Part shown: positions 7,601 through 15,208 of the stretch, one piece after another
Layout of the letters: each line of letters begins with the position of its first letter
Position numbering within the stretch: position 1 is the stretch's first letter
Assembly (NCBI GenBank): GCA_002049495.1
Contig: LLYS01000001.1
Location: forward strand, 248,001 to 312,000
Length of the DNA stretch: 64,000 nucleotides
Direction of reading: 5' to 3'
DNA from: Epsilonproteobacteria bacterium tcs-49
GTDB lineage: Bacteria > Campylobacterota > Campylobacteria > Campylobacterales > Sulfurovaceae
Made by a program: the position numbers and the translations under genes
The notes under the pieces: model-generated
Seen by the model: the letters and a program-made list of their open reading frames with translations, nothing else
Told to the model about the DNA's origin: nothing
The model's database searches: none

Positions 7601-9190
7601 ATGTTTAAAACCTTTAAAGCAAAAGCCCTATTTACCCTGTTTTCCTTTTTTCTTATCGGCGGGATCAGCGTATACTGGCTGATCTCCACCGATTACGTCA
7701 AACTCTCTACGCAAAACGCCAAAAGCTCTTTGACGATGCTTTCGCAATCGGTGTTTCAAACCCTGCGTCAAGGGATGAATTTCGGTTCGCAGGAGGTTAT
7801 TCGTCAAATCGAGGAGGATGCCAAGCAGATTGACGGGATCAAGCAGCTCAAAGTCCACAAATCCCAACAGGTGATCGAGTTTTTCAACCTCAAATCAGCC
7901 CTGAGCGATGATCCCGAAGTCCAGGAAACCTTCCGTTCCAAACGGGAAAAACTCCTTGAAACGCAAAGCGGCAACCAGCACAGCGTCCGTTTACTCAAAC
8001 CCCTGATCGCCGAGCAGGAGTGCCTAAGCTGCCACGCCAACGCCCAACCGGGCGACGTACTCGGGGTCATGGATTTGACCATCTCCATGAACGCCGTGGA
8101 TAAAAAGATACACAGCTCCAAGCTGCAACTGCTTTTGATCATGGCCGTCGCCGTCGCGATCGGTCTTGCGGGCTTGGTGATCTTTTTTTCCAAAGAGTTG
8201 GTACAGCCGCTGAACAAGCTTACCTCTATGGCCAGGGAGCTCTCCGGCGGCGAGGGGGATTTGACAAAGCGCCTGGAGATTAAAAACGAGGATGAAGTTT
8301 CCACCGCTTCGAAATATATCAACACCTTTATTCAAAAGATCCAAAACACGGTTACCCAGGCCAAGGATTCCTCCGACGAAAACATCGACATGGGCTCACA
8401 GCTTCAGCGGCTCTCAAAGGACTTGGTAGAAAGTGCGAAAACCCAGACGCGCTACGTCGAAGACGTTGATACCATCGCCAATGAGATCGATTCCAACCTG
8501 CAAACCAACAGAGAATACTCCGATATGACCACAGCGGATTTGAAAAGTACCGAGCAATCCTTGGAAAATCTCTCTGCAAAACTCACCTCCGTAATCCAAA
8601 GCATTCAATACAACTCCGAAACCCAGGAGGATCTCTCACAGCGTATGGGATCGCTGAACGAACAGGCCGATCAGATCAACAACGTCTTGGAGATTATCTC
8701 CGATATCGCCGATCAAACGGGACTGCTCGCACTCAACGCCGCCATCGAAGCGGCGCGGGCGGGAGAACACGGCAGAGGGTTCTCCGTCGTCGCGGACGAG
8801 GTGAGAAAGCTTGCGGAAAAAACCCAGCAAAGCCTCACAGAGATCAAAGCCACGACAAATATCATCGTGCAAAACATCACCAGCGTCAGCGATGAGATCA
8901 AACAGGCAAGTAACGACGTGATCGAGGTTTCAAGAAGTGCGAACAACCTGATCGAACAAACGGACCAAACCAGATCGCAGCTGCAAAATACTATATCTAC
9001 GGAGGCGGATTCTTCGCAAAAACTCCTGGAAAGTATCGAGAAAACCGCTGATCTGCTACAGATGATGGATCAAATTGTCCAGATTTCGTCCAAAACAGAA
9101 AAAAGCGGTATGGCTGTACACAAGATGTCCGAATCACTGCTTGATAAGGCAAACTTCCTCCAGTCGGAACTGGGGCAGTTCAAGGTATAA
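7601..9190 (+). CDS. Methyl-accepting chemotaxis protein with periplasmic c-type heme domain
   Basis: 529 residues. ATG 7601 chosen because GGGGAGA lies 5 bases upstream; the frame back to 7544 has no support. Order: transmembrane helix 1 (about 8-28), periplasmic domain (30-175) with the heme-attachment motif CLSCH at 141-145, transmembrane helix 2 (about 177-196), HAMP, and a cytoplasmic signalling domain with the conserved tip ([24 protein letters not shown]). The [15 protein letters not shown] context resembles the DUF3365/Tll0287-like heme domain found in some sensor proteins. I infer a redox or gas ligand sensor feeding CheA. It has no CheR-binding pentapeptide tail. It has its own promoter and a hairpin after its stop. 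Confidence 0.88.
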   Translation: MFKTFKAKALFTLFSFFLIGGISVYWLISTDYVKLSTQNAKSSLTMLSQSVFQTLRQGMNFGSQEVIRQIEEDAKQIDGIKQLKVHKSQQVIEFFNLKSALSDDPEVQETFRSKREKLLETQSGNQHSVRLLKPLIAEQECLSCHANAQPGDVLGVMDLTISMNAVDKKIHSSKLQLLLIMAVAVAIGLAGLVIFFSKELVQPLNKLTSMARELSGGEGDLTKRLEIKNEDEVSTASKYINTFIQKIQNTVTQAKDSSDENIDMGSQLQRLSKDLVESAKTQTRYVEDVDTIANEIDSNLQTNREYSDMTTADLKSTEQSLENLSAKLTSVIQSIQYNSETQEDLSQRMGSLNEQADQINNVLEIISDIADQTGLLALNAAIEAARAGEHGRGFSVVADEVRKLAEKTQQSLTEIKATTNIIVQNITSVSDEIKQASNDVIEVSRSANNLIEQTDQTRSQLQNTISTEADSSQKLLESIEKTADLLQMMDQIVQISSKTEKSGMAVHKMSESLLDKANFLQSELGQFKV

Positions 9191-9209
9191 CCCCCGGTTC
9201 TCGGGGGTT
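9189..9209 (+). terminator. Hairpin after the heme chemoreceptor
   Basis: AACCCCCG (9189-9196) pairs with CGGGGGTT (9202-9209), loop GTTCT. It includes the stop codon end and is followed by TGCCCC and not by a T-run, so it is a weak intrinsic terminator candidate ahead of the next promoter at 9218. Confidence 0.5.
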
Positions 9210-9217
9210 TGCCCCGA

Positions 9218-9249
9218 TACACTTTTCTCACACTCTCATTCCCTATAAT
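9218..9249 (+). promoter_or_regulatory. YACAY direct-repeat promoter, double-receiver protein
   Basis: TACAC (9218-9222), N6, CACAC (9229-9233), N10, TATAAT (9244-9249). The two half-sites are identical to those of the promoter at 7451. Drives the gene at 9302, which has an AAGGA ribosome site. Confidence 0.65.
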
Positions 9250-9301
9250 AATGATAATTTTACATAATATTTATCTCCGTATTACTTAATAAGGATTCAG
9301 T

Positions 9302-11770
9302 ATGGCACTACCCGGCAACAACGTTTTGATTCTCAGCAATATACTTTTCATAAGCGCAAAAGCACAGACAACCCAAAAGATCGCAGGGGTCTTTTTAAAG
9401 CGCTACTGCAAAAATATCCTCACCGCTGCAAGCGCACAGGAAGCCCTGGAACTTTTGCAAAGCAAACAGATCGATATCGTTATCTGCGATATCAAACTCG
9501 GCGACGGCTGCGGCATAGAGATGCTGCAAAAAGCAAAACGCTTCAACCCCGATACGATCGATATCCTCTTAATGGACAACCTCACCCCCGAACTTTCCAA
9601 AAAAGCTACGGCGATACAGCCCTTTGGCATCTTTGAACGCCCCATTAAGAGCAGCGCCTTTTTAAACAGGATCATCGAGGCCGACAGGGAGATCGCCGCA
9701 AAAACCACCAGACGCTATATGGAAAAGGAGCGCATCCTCAATGAGATTTTCACCAACCAAAACGACAACATCAACGAATACCTCAAGCAGATCGAGCAAC
9801 CCGCCGCATACTTTACGCAAAAAGGCAAACTCCAAGCATTTAACGACCTCTTTTCCAACCTTTTCACAGATGCGACCACCCTGGAAAATTCCTCGATCAC
9901 GGAGCTTCTTCGCGACGAAAACGCGGAACCGGTAACCTTGGAGGATTTAAAAAACCGCCTGCTTGAAAGCGCTACTATCAAAGATGTCCCCGATTCCATT
10001 TACAGTATCAAGATCAAACCGATCGAGTTTGGATTCAATATCAGCTACATCCTCTACCTCGATATCAAGTGCGATCTTGTACCAAAGGTACAAAAACCCA
10101 AGATTCTGCTGGTCGAAGACTCCCCCGTCGCACGAAAGATCGTCAAAAGAGAACTCTCCCCCGAAGCCAACGGCTACGAGTACAAGGAGGCCAAAAGCGC
10201 CGAAGAGGGGTTGGAGATTTTAAAACACTACCTGCCCTGCATCATTATCGCCGATCTGGTTCTTCCCAAAATGAGCGGGGTCAGTATGATCGAAAAGATC
10301 AAAAACGACCCGGAGCTCTCCGATATCCCCATCATCGTCATGAGCGAACTGGACAATATGGAGGTCAATACGAAGCTTATCCGCCTGGGGGTAACCTCCT
10401 TTGTGCAAAAACCCTTTTCAAAAGGAGCTCTGCTACACCGCATCGACGCCATACGCAAAGAGAGCAAACCCTGCCTGGATGTGGAGACCAAGCGGGTGGT
10501 CAATACCCTAAGCCTGTTTGAAAACAGCAGCGGCACCTGGCAGGTGCTTAACTCCCTCTGCGCCTCCTTGCTGCACTTTTTCAAATCCGACGATATCGAC
10601 ACGGCGTACGGGTACTACTCTTTGGGGCTGCTTGCGGCGGCACACCACGGCGAGTCCACACTGCAAAACGTCCTCAAACTTGCCCGCTCCTTCAAACTCG
10701 GCAAAGAGTTTTTGGAGTTTCTTGAAGCGCTGAAAAACCCCGTTTCCACCACCGAACAGATCTTTGCTTCGGTATGGAAGGAGTTTTTAGAATCCAAAGG
10801 GATCGAATCCGCAGAGATCAAGATCAACAACTCTACTATCAAAAAACAGCTCGACAGCTTCATCGAAAGAAACCGCCTACAGTTTAACAACGGCAGCGCC
10901 GCCCAACAGATCGTATACCACTACGGAGCGAAACTCGAGGAGCTTGTTGAGGATATGGCGCTGCGGCAGGAGTTTATCCGTTTGATAGAAACGGTGCTGC
11001 ACCACCAGCTCGTCCACTCCCACGGAGGGACGTGCGAACTGCACGAAGAGCTTCCCTCCCCACGCTTTCTTCTCACACCAAAAACATCTTCTCCCCATGC
11101 CCCTGAACAGCTTCTGGAAACGCTGCGGGCGCAGGATTTTTCAAAGCTGCAGCTTACGGTTGAAACCTATGAGGAGCAAAATGCCCTGATGGTCACCGCC
11201 GCTACACACCAGCCCCAAAAGCAGCAACCTGAACCGGAGGAGCCGGCATTTATGGATTTTTCCTTTGAGGAGGAAGCGGCGCAACAGGATCCCCAAAGCG
11301 AAAAGATCAGTGCCACGGACTTTATGGAGCAAACTGAGATCGATCCCGAGGATATAGAATCTTTGGAGTATATGGAAAATGACCTCTATGACTGCATCAC
11401 CGAATTGACCTACTCCGATTCCCAAAATGAAAAGCTCAGTGAAGCGGGGGAACTGTTTCGTAAATATGGAACGACGATCATCTACCTGCGCGAATTCAAC
11501 ACCATCTCCCAGGCACTGACGGGTTTGGCGACACAGTTTATGGATACAGACCTGGGCAACATCGATCCCGCTTTGGCACGGATGCTGCCCAATATCTTAG
11601 AAAATCTGGTTAATGATTTGCAAAACTGGAGAGAGAGCATCTTTGTCTACCATGAAGCGGATGATATCCACTTTCTGGACTCTTCCATCACCAACAACTG
11701 CGAACAGTGCAAAAGTTTCCTGACCCCCAAACAGGCGCAGGAGCAAAACGATGCGGATATCTTCTTTTAG
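9302..11770 (+). CDS. Large double-receiver signalling protein with uncharacterised C-terminal module
   Basis: 822 residues, no membrane segment. Domain order: receiver 1 (about 7-125, acceptor in IVICDIKLGDG), a PAS-like region (about 150-255), receiver 2 (about 262-385, KILLVEDSPVARKI, acceptor in IIIADLVLPKMSG, Lys in SFVQKPFSKG), an all-helical region (about 395-590), an acidic Gln/Glu-rich linker (about 630-690), and a compact C-terminal helical module (about 700-800). It ends DADIFF. I do not recognise an output domain of known activity. Its location, convergent with cheB (4-base overlap) and under the shared promoter element, suggests a phospho-relay or scaffold role in chemotaxis. Confidence 0.75.
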   Translation: MALPGNNVLILSNILFISAKAQTTQKIAGVFLKRYCKNILTAASAQEALELLQSKQIDIVICDIKLGDGCGIEMLQKAKRFNPDTIDILLMDNLTPELSKKATAIQPFGIFERPIKSSAFLNRIIEADREIAAKTTRRYMEKERILNEIFTNQNDNINEYLKQIEQPAAYFTQKGKLQAFNDLFSNLFTDATTLENSSITELLRDENAEPVTLEDLKNRLLESATIKDVPDSIYSIKIKPIEFGFNISYILYLDIKCDLVPKVQKPKILLVEDSPVARKIVKRELSPEANGYEYKEAKSAEEGLEILKHYLPCIIIADLVLPKMSGVSMIEKIKNDPELSDIPIIVMSELDNMEVNTKLIRLGVTSFVQKPFSKGALLHRIDAIRKESKPCLDVETKRVVNTLSLFENSSGTWQVLNSLCASLLHFFKSDDIDTAYGYYSLGLLAAAHHGESTLQNVLKLARSFKLGKEFLEFLEALKNPVSTTEQIFASVWKEFLESKGIESAEIKINNSTIKKQLDSFIERNRLQFNNGSAAQQIVYHYGAKLEELVEDMALRQEFIRLIETVLHHQLVHSHGGTCELHEELPSPRFLLTPKTSSPHAPEQLLETLRAQDFSKLQLTVETYEEQNALMVTAATHQPQKQQPEPEEPAFMDFSFEEEAAQQDPQSEKISATDFMEQTEIDPEDIESLEYMENDLYDCITELTYSDSQNEKLSEAGELFRKYGTTIIYLREFNTISQALTGLATQFMDTDLGNIDPALARMLPNILENLVNDLQNWRESIFVYHEADDIHFLDSSITNNCEQCKSFLTPKQAQEQNDADIFF

Positions 11771-12819
11771 CCCTGCTCTCTGATCGCTTCGGCGATCTCT
11801 TTTATAGTACACATCCGGCTTACGGCGCCGGTCTCAAGTGCTCTTTTGGGCATCCCGTATACGACGCAGCTGCTTTTCTCCTGCCCCAGCGTCACCGCCC
11901 CGTTGTCTCTGAGCTCCTTCAAGCCTATAATGCCGTCATCGCCCATCCCCGTTAAAATAATCCCCATCGCTTTTGCTCCGACGCTGTTGTTGACGCTTCG
12001 AAAAAGGATATCTACGCTGGGACGGTGCATACTTACCTTCACTTCGGAACTGATGCAAACAAAGAGTTTTCCCTCACGTTTATGGATGATCATATGTTTA
12101 TCCCCCGGAGCAAGATATGCCGTCGCCGGTTGCAGCTGCTCCCCGTCTTCAGCTTGTTTTACCCGCATCGAGGCGACCCCGTTCAAGCGCTGGGCGAAGC
12201 TGTTGGAAAAGCCGTAGGGGATATGCTGCGCGATCACGATAGGTGTTTTCACCCTGCCAATTTGAGAAAATATTTTCATCAGGGTTTCGATCCCGCCCGT
12301 CGAGGAGCCTATGGCGATAAGCTTTTGTGCTCCGCCGACCGCCGGAGAGGAGGGCAAAACCGCATCGGGATGGTTACGGCTGTGCCGACGCGCCGCCTCG
12401 GGTTTTTGTACCGGAGGCTTTTTACGTTGCTTATAGCGCTTCAGTAAAAATTCATAACGCAAAAACGTGTCTTTCAAACGCAGATAAAACTCCCCGTGAC
12501 TCTCTTTGGGCTCGGGTTTAGGAATAAAGCCGACCGCCCCGTCGTCAAACACGTCTTTACTTCGCGAAACATCGGTGGAGATCACGATCACGGGCATGGG
12601 GTGCAGCCGCATCAGGTTTTTCAAAAAAGCCACCCCGTCCATCTTGGGCATATTCACATCCAGCGTCACGAGATCGGGTTCATGCAACTTTATCAAATCC
12701 CTGGCCTCAAAGGCGTCCCTTGCCTTTGCCACGACGTTAAACCCCTCTATCTTCTCGATCATGTCGGTAAGGAAACTGCGCATAAACGAGGAATCGTCCA
12801 CTACGATAACGGTATACAA
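11767..12819 (-). CDS. cheB: Chemotaxis methylesterase/glutamine deamidase CheB
   Basis: 350 residues: receiver domain (1-120, D54 in VTLDVNMPK) and C-terminal methylesterase (about 165-348). Catalytic residues visible are Ser173 in IAIGSSTGG, His199 in AQHIPYG and the Asp in GMGDDG. It removes methyl groups from chemoreceptors and is activated by CheA phosphorylation. CheB of Helicobacter and Campylobacter relatives often lacks the receiver; this one has it. Last gene of the che operon. Confidence 0.95.
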   Translation of the reverse strand: MYTVIVVDDSSFMRSFLTDMIEKIEGFNVVAKARDAFEARDLIKLHEPDLVTLDVNMPKMDGVAFLKNLMRLHPMPVIVISTDVSRSKDVFDDGAVGFIPKPEPKESHGEFYLRLKDTFLRYEFLLKRYKQRKKPPVQKPEAARRHSRNHPDAVLPSSPAVGGAQKLIAIGSSTGGIETLMKIFSQIGRVKTPIVIAQHIPYGFSNSFAQRLNGVASMRVKQAEDGEQLQPATAYLAPGDKHMIIHKREGKLFVCISSEVKVSMHRPSVDILFRSVNNSVGAKAMGIILTGMGDDGIIGLKELRDNGAVTLGQEKSSCVVYGMPKRALETGAVSRMCTIKEIAEAIREQG

Positions 12820-12828
12820 ACTCTTCTC

Positions 12829-13497
12829 CTAAAACAGCGTAATATCGCAGCTTTGCGTCTGCGCGCTTTTCTTTTGGATCTGCTTTTGATAGCGTTTCTC
12901 CTCCTGCAGCAGGTGCTCGTCTCGCATCCTTGAACCGATCTTGCGGATATAGGTTTGGAAGTTGTGGATCAGCAGCACTTCCCGCCCATGCTCTCCAAGC
13001 GTATTTTCCGCCGTGATCCTGATATTTTCGCTTTTGCAAAACTCCCTGGCGAAATTGACGTTTTTCAAGCCGGTATTGCTGGAAACACTGTGCAGCACAT
13101 TGGCTCCGCCGGCGATCTTGGCGACGACGTGTTCTTTTTTCACTCCCAGCTTGAGCATCTCGTTAAACATACTTTCTATGGAGTAAAGCCCGAAACGGTA
13201 GCAATCGGTCTTGCTCGAACTTGCCGGCAATACGAAATGGTTCATCGCCTTGATCTTCGTTTTACCGTCGTACAGCATCAGCGCTACGCATGATCCCAGA
13301 ATCGTACTCAGCGCGACATGGGAACTGTCCCTCGTGATAGCAAACTCCCCGGCAACGATGGGGTAGGTTTTATACCCGTTGACGATCTTGGATCGGGGGA
13401 CCTCCTTGATACGCTCGACCCCCTGTCGTTTCCCCCCTTTAAAATCACGGCATCGGCCTTTGTTTGACAAAGATGTTTTGTCCCAGGTTCTGTACAT
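12829..13497 (-). CDS. cheD: Chemoreceptor glutamine deamidase CheD
   Basis: Conserved CheD core from about residue 40, with the catalytic Cys in TILGSCVALMLYD, His in MNHFVLP and a later SSNTG stretch; it deamidates receptor glutamines. The start is uncertain. The ATG at 13497 lies 50 bases inside cheR, a TTG at 13470 is an alternative, and no ATG, GTG or TTG occurs between the cheR stop and the core. The protein has an unusual charged C-terminal extension of about 60 residues, ending DITLF. That tail is much like the end of the CheZ-like protein at 17714 (EFTLF). Confidence 0.9.
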   Translation of the reverse strand: MYRTWDKTSLSNKGRCRDFKGGKRQGVERIKEVPRSKIVNGYKTYPIVAGEFAITRDSSHVALSTILGSCVALMLYDGKTKIKAMNHFVLPASSSKTDCYRFGLYSIESMFNEMLKLGVKKEHVVAKIAGGANVLHSVSSNTGLKNVNFAREFCKSENIRITAENTLGEHGREVLLIHNFQTYIRKIGSRMRDEHLLQEEKRYQKQIQKKSAQTQSCDITLF

Positions 13498-14287
13498 AGT
13501 TGCTCAAATTCAACGGGGATTCCGAATGTCCGAGATAGAGCGTGCCGCCGGGTTTGAGATGGGAAAAAAGGCGTTTAAGGATCTTTTGCTGGTCCGGGAT
13601 TTCAAAATAGATCAAAACGTTTCGGCAAAAGATCACGTCAAACTCCTCCTTGCCAAAGGGATAAGCCGTATCAAAAAGGTTCATCTGCATAAACTCCATC
13701 TGCTGCTTCAACCCCTCCTTTGCTTTGATCAAAAACTCCTCCTTCTGATCATCCAAAAGACGCCTTTTGAAATATTTCGTGGGATTGATCCACGCGGGAA
13801 AGGGGGTATTATCGGGGGAGAAGCTATATATCCCCTCCTGAGCGCGCCGCAACACGTTGGTATCGATATCGCTGGAGACGATCCTGTATTGCAGGTGCGC
13901 CTGCTTGGCCGATGCTTTGGACTCGGCGCAGGTCATGGCGATGGAATAGGGTTCCTCCCCCGTAGAACTTGCCGAACAATAGATTTGAACGCTGCCGCTT
14001 CGGGAAGCCAAGCCGGGTAAAACGCGATTTCTCAAATCCTCGAAATGGTGCCCTTCGCGAAAAAAATGGGTTTTATTGGTCGTAAAGGTATTGATAAAGA
14101 TCTCTTTGAACGTATCGTTTTTGAGTTTACGGGTCAAATCCTCCAGGCTTTCGATCTCGCTGTATGTTTGAAACAGTTTGTTCAGCCTGTTTTTAATCAT
14201 CATATCCTTTTTATCCCCCAGGGTAATCCCCGTAGAGGCATAGACCAACTCCCGGATTTTTTTCAACTCCCTGTTTCCGATCTGCAT
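13445..14287 (-). CDS. cheR: Chemoreceptor methyltransferase CheR
   Basis: 280 residues. N-terminal helical domain (1-75) and S-adenosylmethionine-binding domain (about 85-275) with SGSVQIYCSASSTGEEPYSIAM, VSSDIDTNVLRRA, DVIFCRNVLIYF and GGTLYLGHSES. Methylates receptor glutamates. A receptor in this cluster (18725-21052) ends in a QWESF pentapeptide, a tether used by some CheR proteins, so a pentapeptide-binding insert in the C-terminal domain is worth looking for. Overlaps cheD. Confidence 0.95.
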   Translation of the reverse strand: MQIGNRELKKIRELVYASTGITLGDKKDMMIKNRLNKLFQTYSEIESLEDLTRKLKNDTFKEIFINTFTTNKTHFFREGHHFEDLRNRVLPGLASRSGSVQIYCSASSTGEEPYSIAMTCAESKASAKQAHLQYRIVSSDIDTNVLRRAQEGIYSFSPDNTPFPAWINPTKYFKRRLLDDQKEEFLIKAKEGLKQQMEFMQMNLFDTAYPFGKEEFDVIFCRNVLIYFEIPDQQKILKRLFSHLKPGGTLYLGHSESPLNLSNYVQNLGQNIFVKQRPMP

Positions 14288-14295
14288 GAAAACCC

Positions 14296-14754
14296 CTAAC
14301 CGTTTTGACAGGTGGAGTTTTCCAGATCCGCACGGTCCAACACACGCTCCATATCCATAATCACCACCATTTCACTATCCTTTTTCAACAAGCCCTTGAT
14401 ATATTTACTCTCGATGGAGGTGCCGATCTCGGGAGCGGGACTGAGATCTTCAAAACTGATCTCTTCCATATCTTTGACCGCATCAACGATCACCCCGATC
14501 ATCCTCTCATCATCGGTACGCACGGCCATCACGACGGACCTGGCATCATATTCGGGATCGCAGGCGGTATGGAATCGTAGCCGCAGATCGATCACGGGGA
14601 CCACGTCACCGCGCAGGTTGATCACCCCTTTGACCCACTTTTCCGTATTGGGTAGTGCGGTGATATGCGGGGCGATAACGATCTCTCGGATCTTTTCGGT
14701 CTCCACCGCAAAGTTTTCGCTCCCCAGTAAAAACTTGATTATCTCTTGTCGCAT
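14296..14754 (-). CDS. cheW: Chemotaxis coupling protein CheW (second copy)
   Basis: 152 residues. ATG 14754 chosen because AAGGAGA lies just upstream; the longer frame to 14775 overlaps the previous cheW. A CheW fold with NTEKWVKGVINLRGDVVPVIDLRLRF, the typical receptor/CheA contact strand, and GVIVDAVKDM. Scaffolds CheA with receptors. It is clearly diverged from the cheW just upstream, so the two may sit in different positions of the array or serve different receptors. Confidence 0.93.
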   Translation of the reverse strand: MRQEIIKFLLGSENFAVETEKIREIVIAPHITALPNTEKWVKGVINLRGDVVPVIDLRLRFHTACDPEYDARSVVMAVRTDDERMIGVIVDAVKDMEEISFEDLSPAPEIGTSIESKYIKGLLKKDSEMVVIMDMERVLDRADLENSTCQNG

Positions 14755-14767
14755 CTTCTCTCCTTGG

Positions 14768-15208
14768 CTACACACTGATCATATCCGCATCCACGAGTCT
14801 GTCCATCTGTAAAATGATCATCATGCCGCTCTCTTTTCGGATATAGCCTTTTAAAAACTTCGCATCGATATAATCGCTGCTGGAAGCGGGAAGGATATGG
14901 TCCATCTCCACCGTTTCGATATCTTTGACTTCATCAACGACAAACCCCACCAGCTTATCCTGCTCGTTTTTGACGCTTACGATCACCGTACGATCGTTGT
15001 ACTCGGGCTCTTTTTCAAAGCCAAAACGCACCCGAAGATCGATGACGGGCATATCTTCGCCGCGGATATCCAGCACCCCTTTAAGCCAGGGGGCGGAGTC
15101 GGGAATCTGCGTAATATTGTTGTACGTTACGATCTCTCGGACACGGTTGATATTGATGCCGTAGTTCTGTTCGCCAAGGCGCACCGTTAAAAACATATTG
15201 TTACTCAT
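14768..15208 (-). CDS. cheW: Chemotaxis coupling protein CheW (first copy)
   Basis: 146 residues. The ATG at 15208 overlaps the TGA of cheA (TGATG), giving translational coupling. CheW fold with SAPWLKGVLDIRGEDMPVIDLRVRF and GFVVDEVKDIE. Role as CheA-receptor adaptor is standard for the family. Two adjacent, unequal cheW genes follow one cheA. Confidence 0.94.
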   Translation of the reverse strand: MSNNMFLTVRLGEQNYGININRVREIVTYNNITQIPDSAPWLKGVLDIRGEDMPVIDLRVRFGFEKEPEYNDRTVIVSVKNEQDKLVGFVVDEVKDIETVEMDHILPASSSDYIDAKFLKGYIRKESGMMIILQMDRLVDADMISV

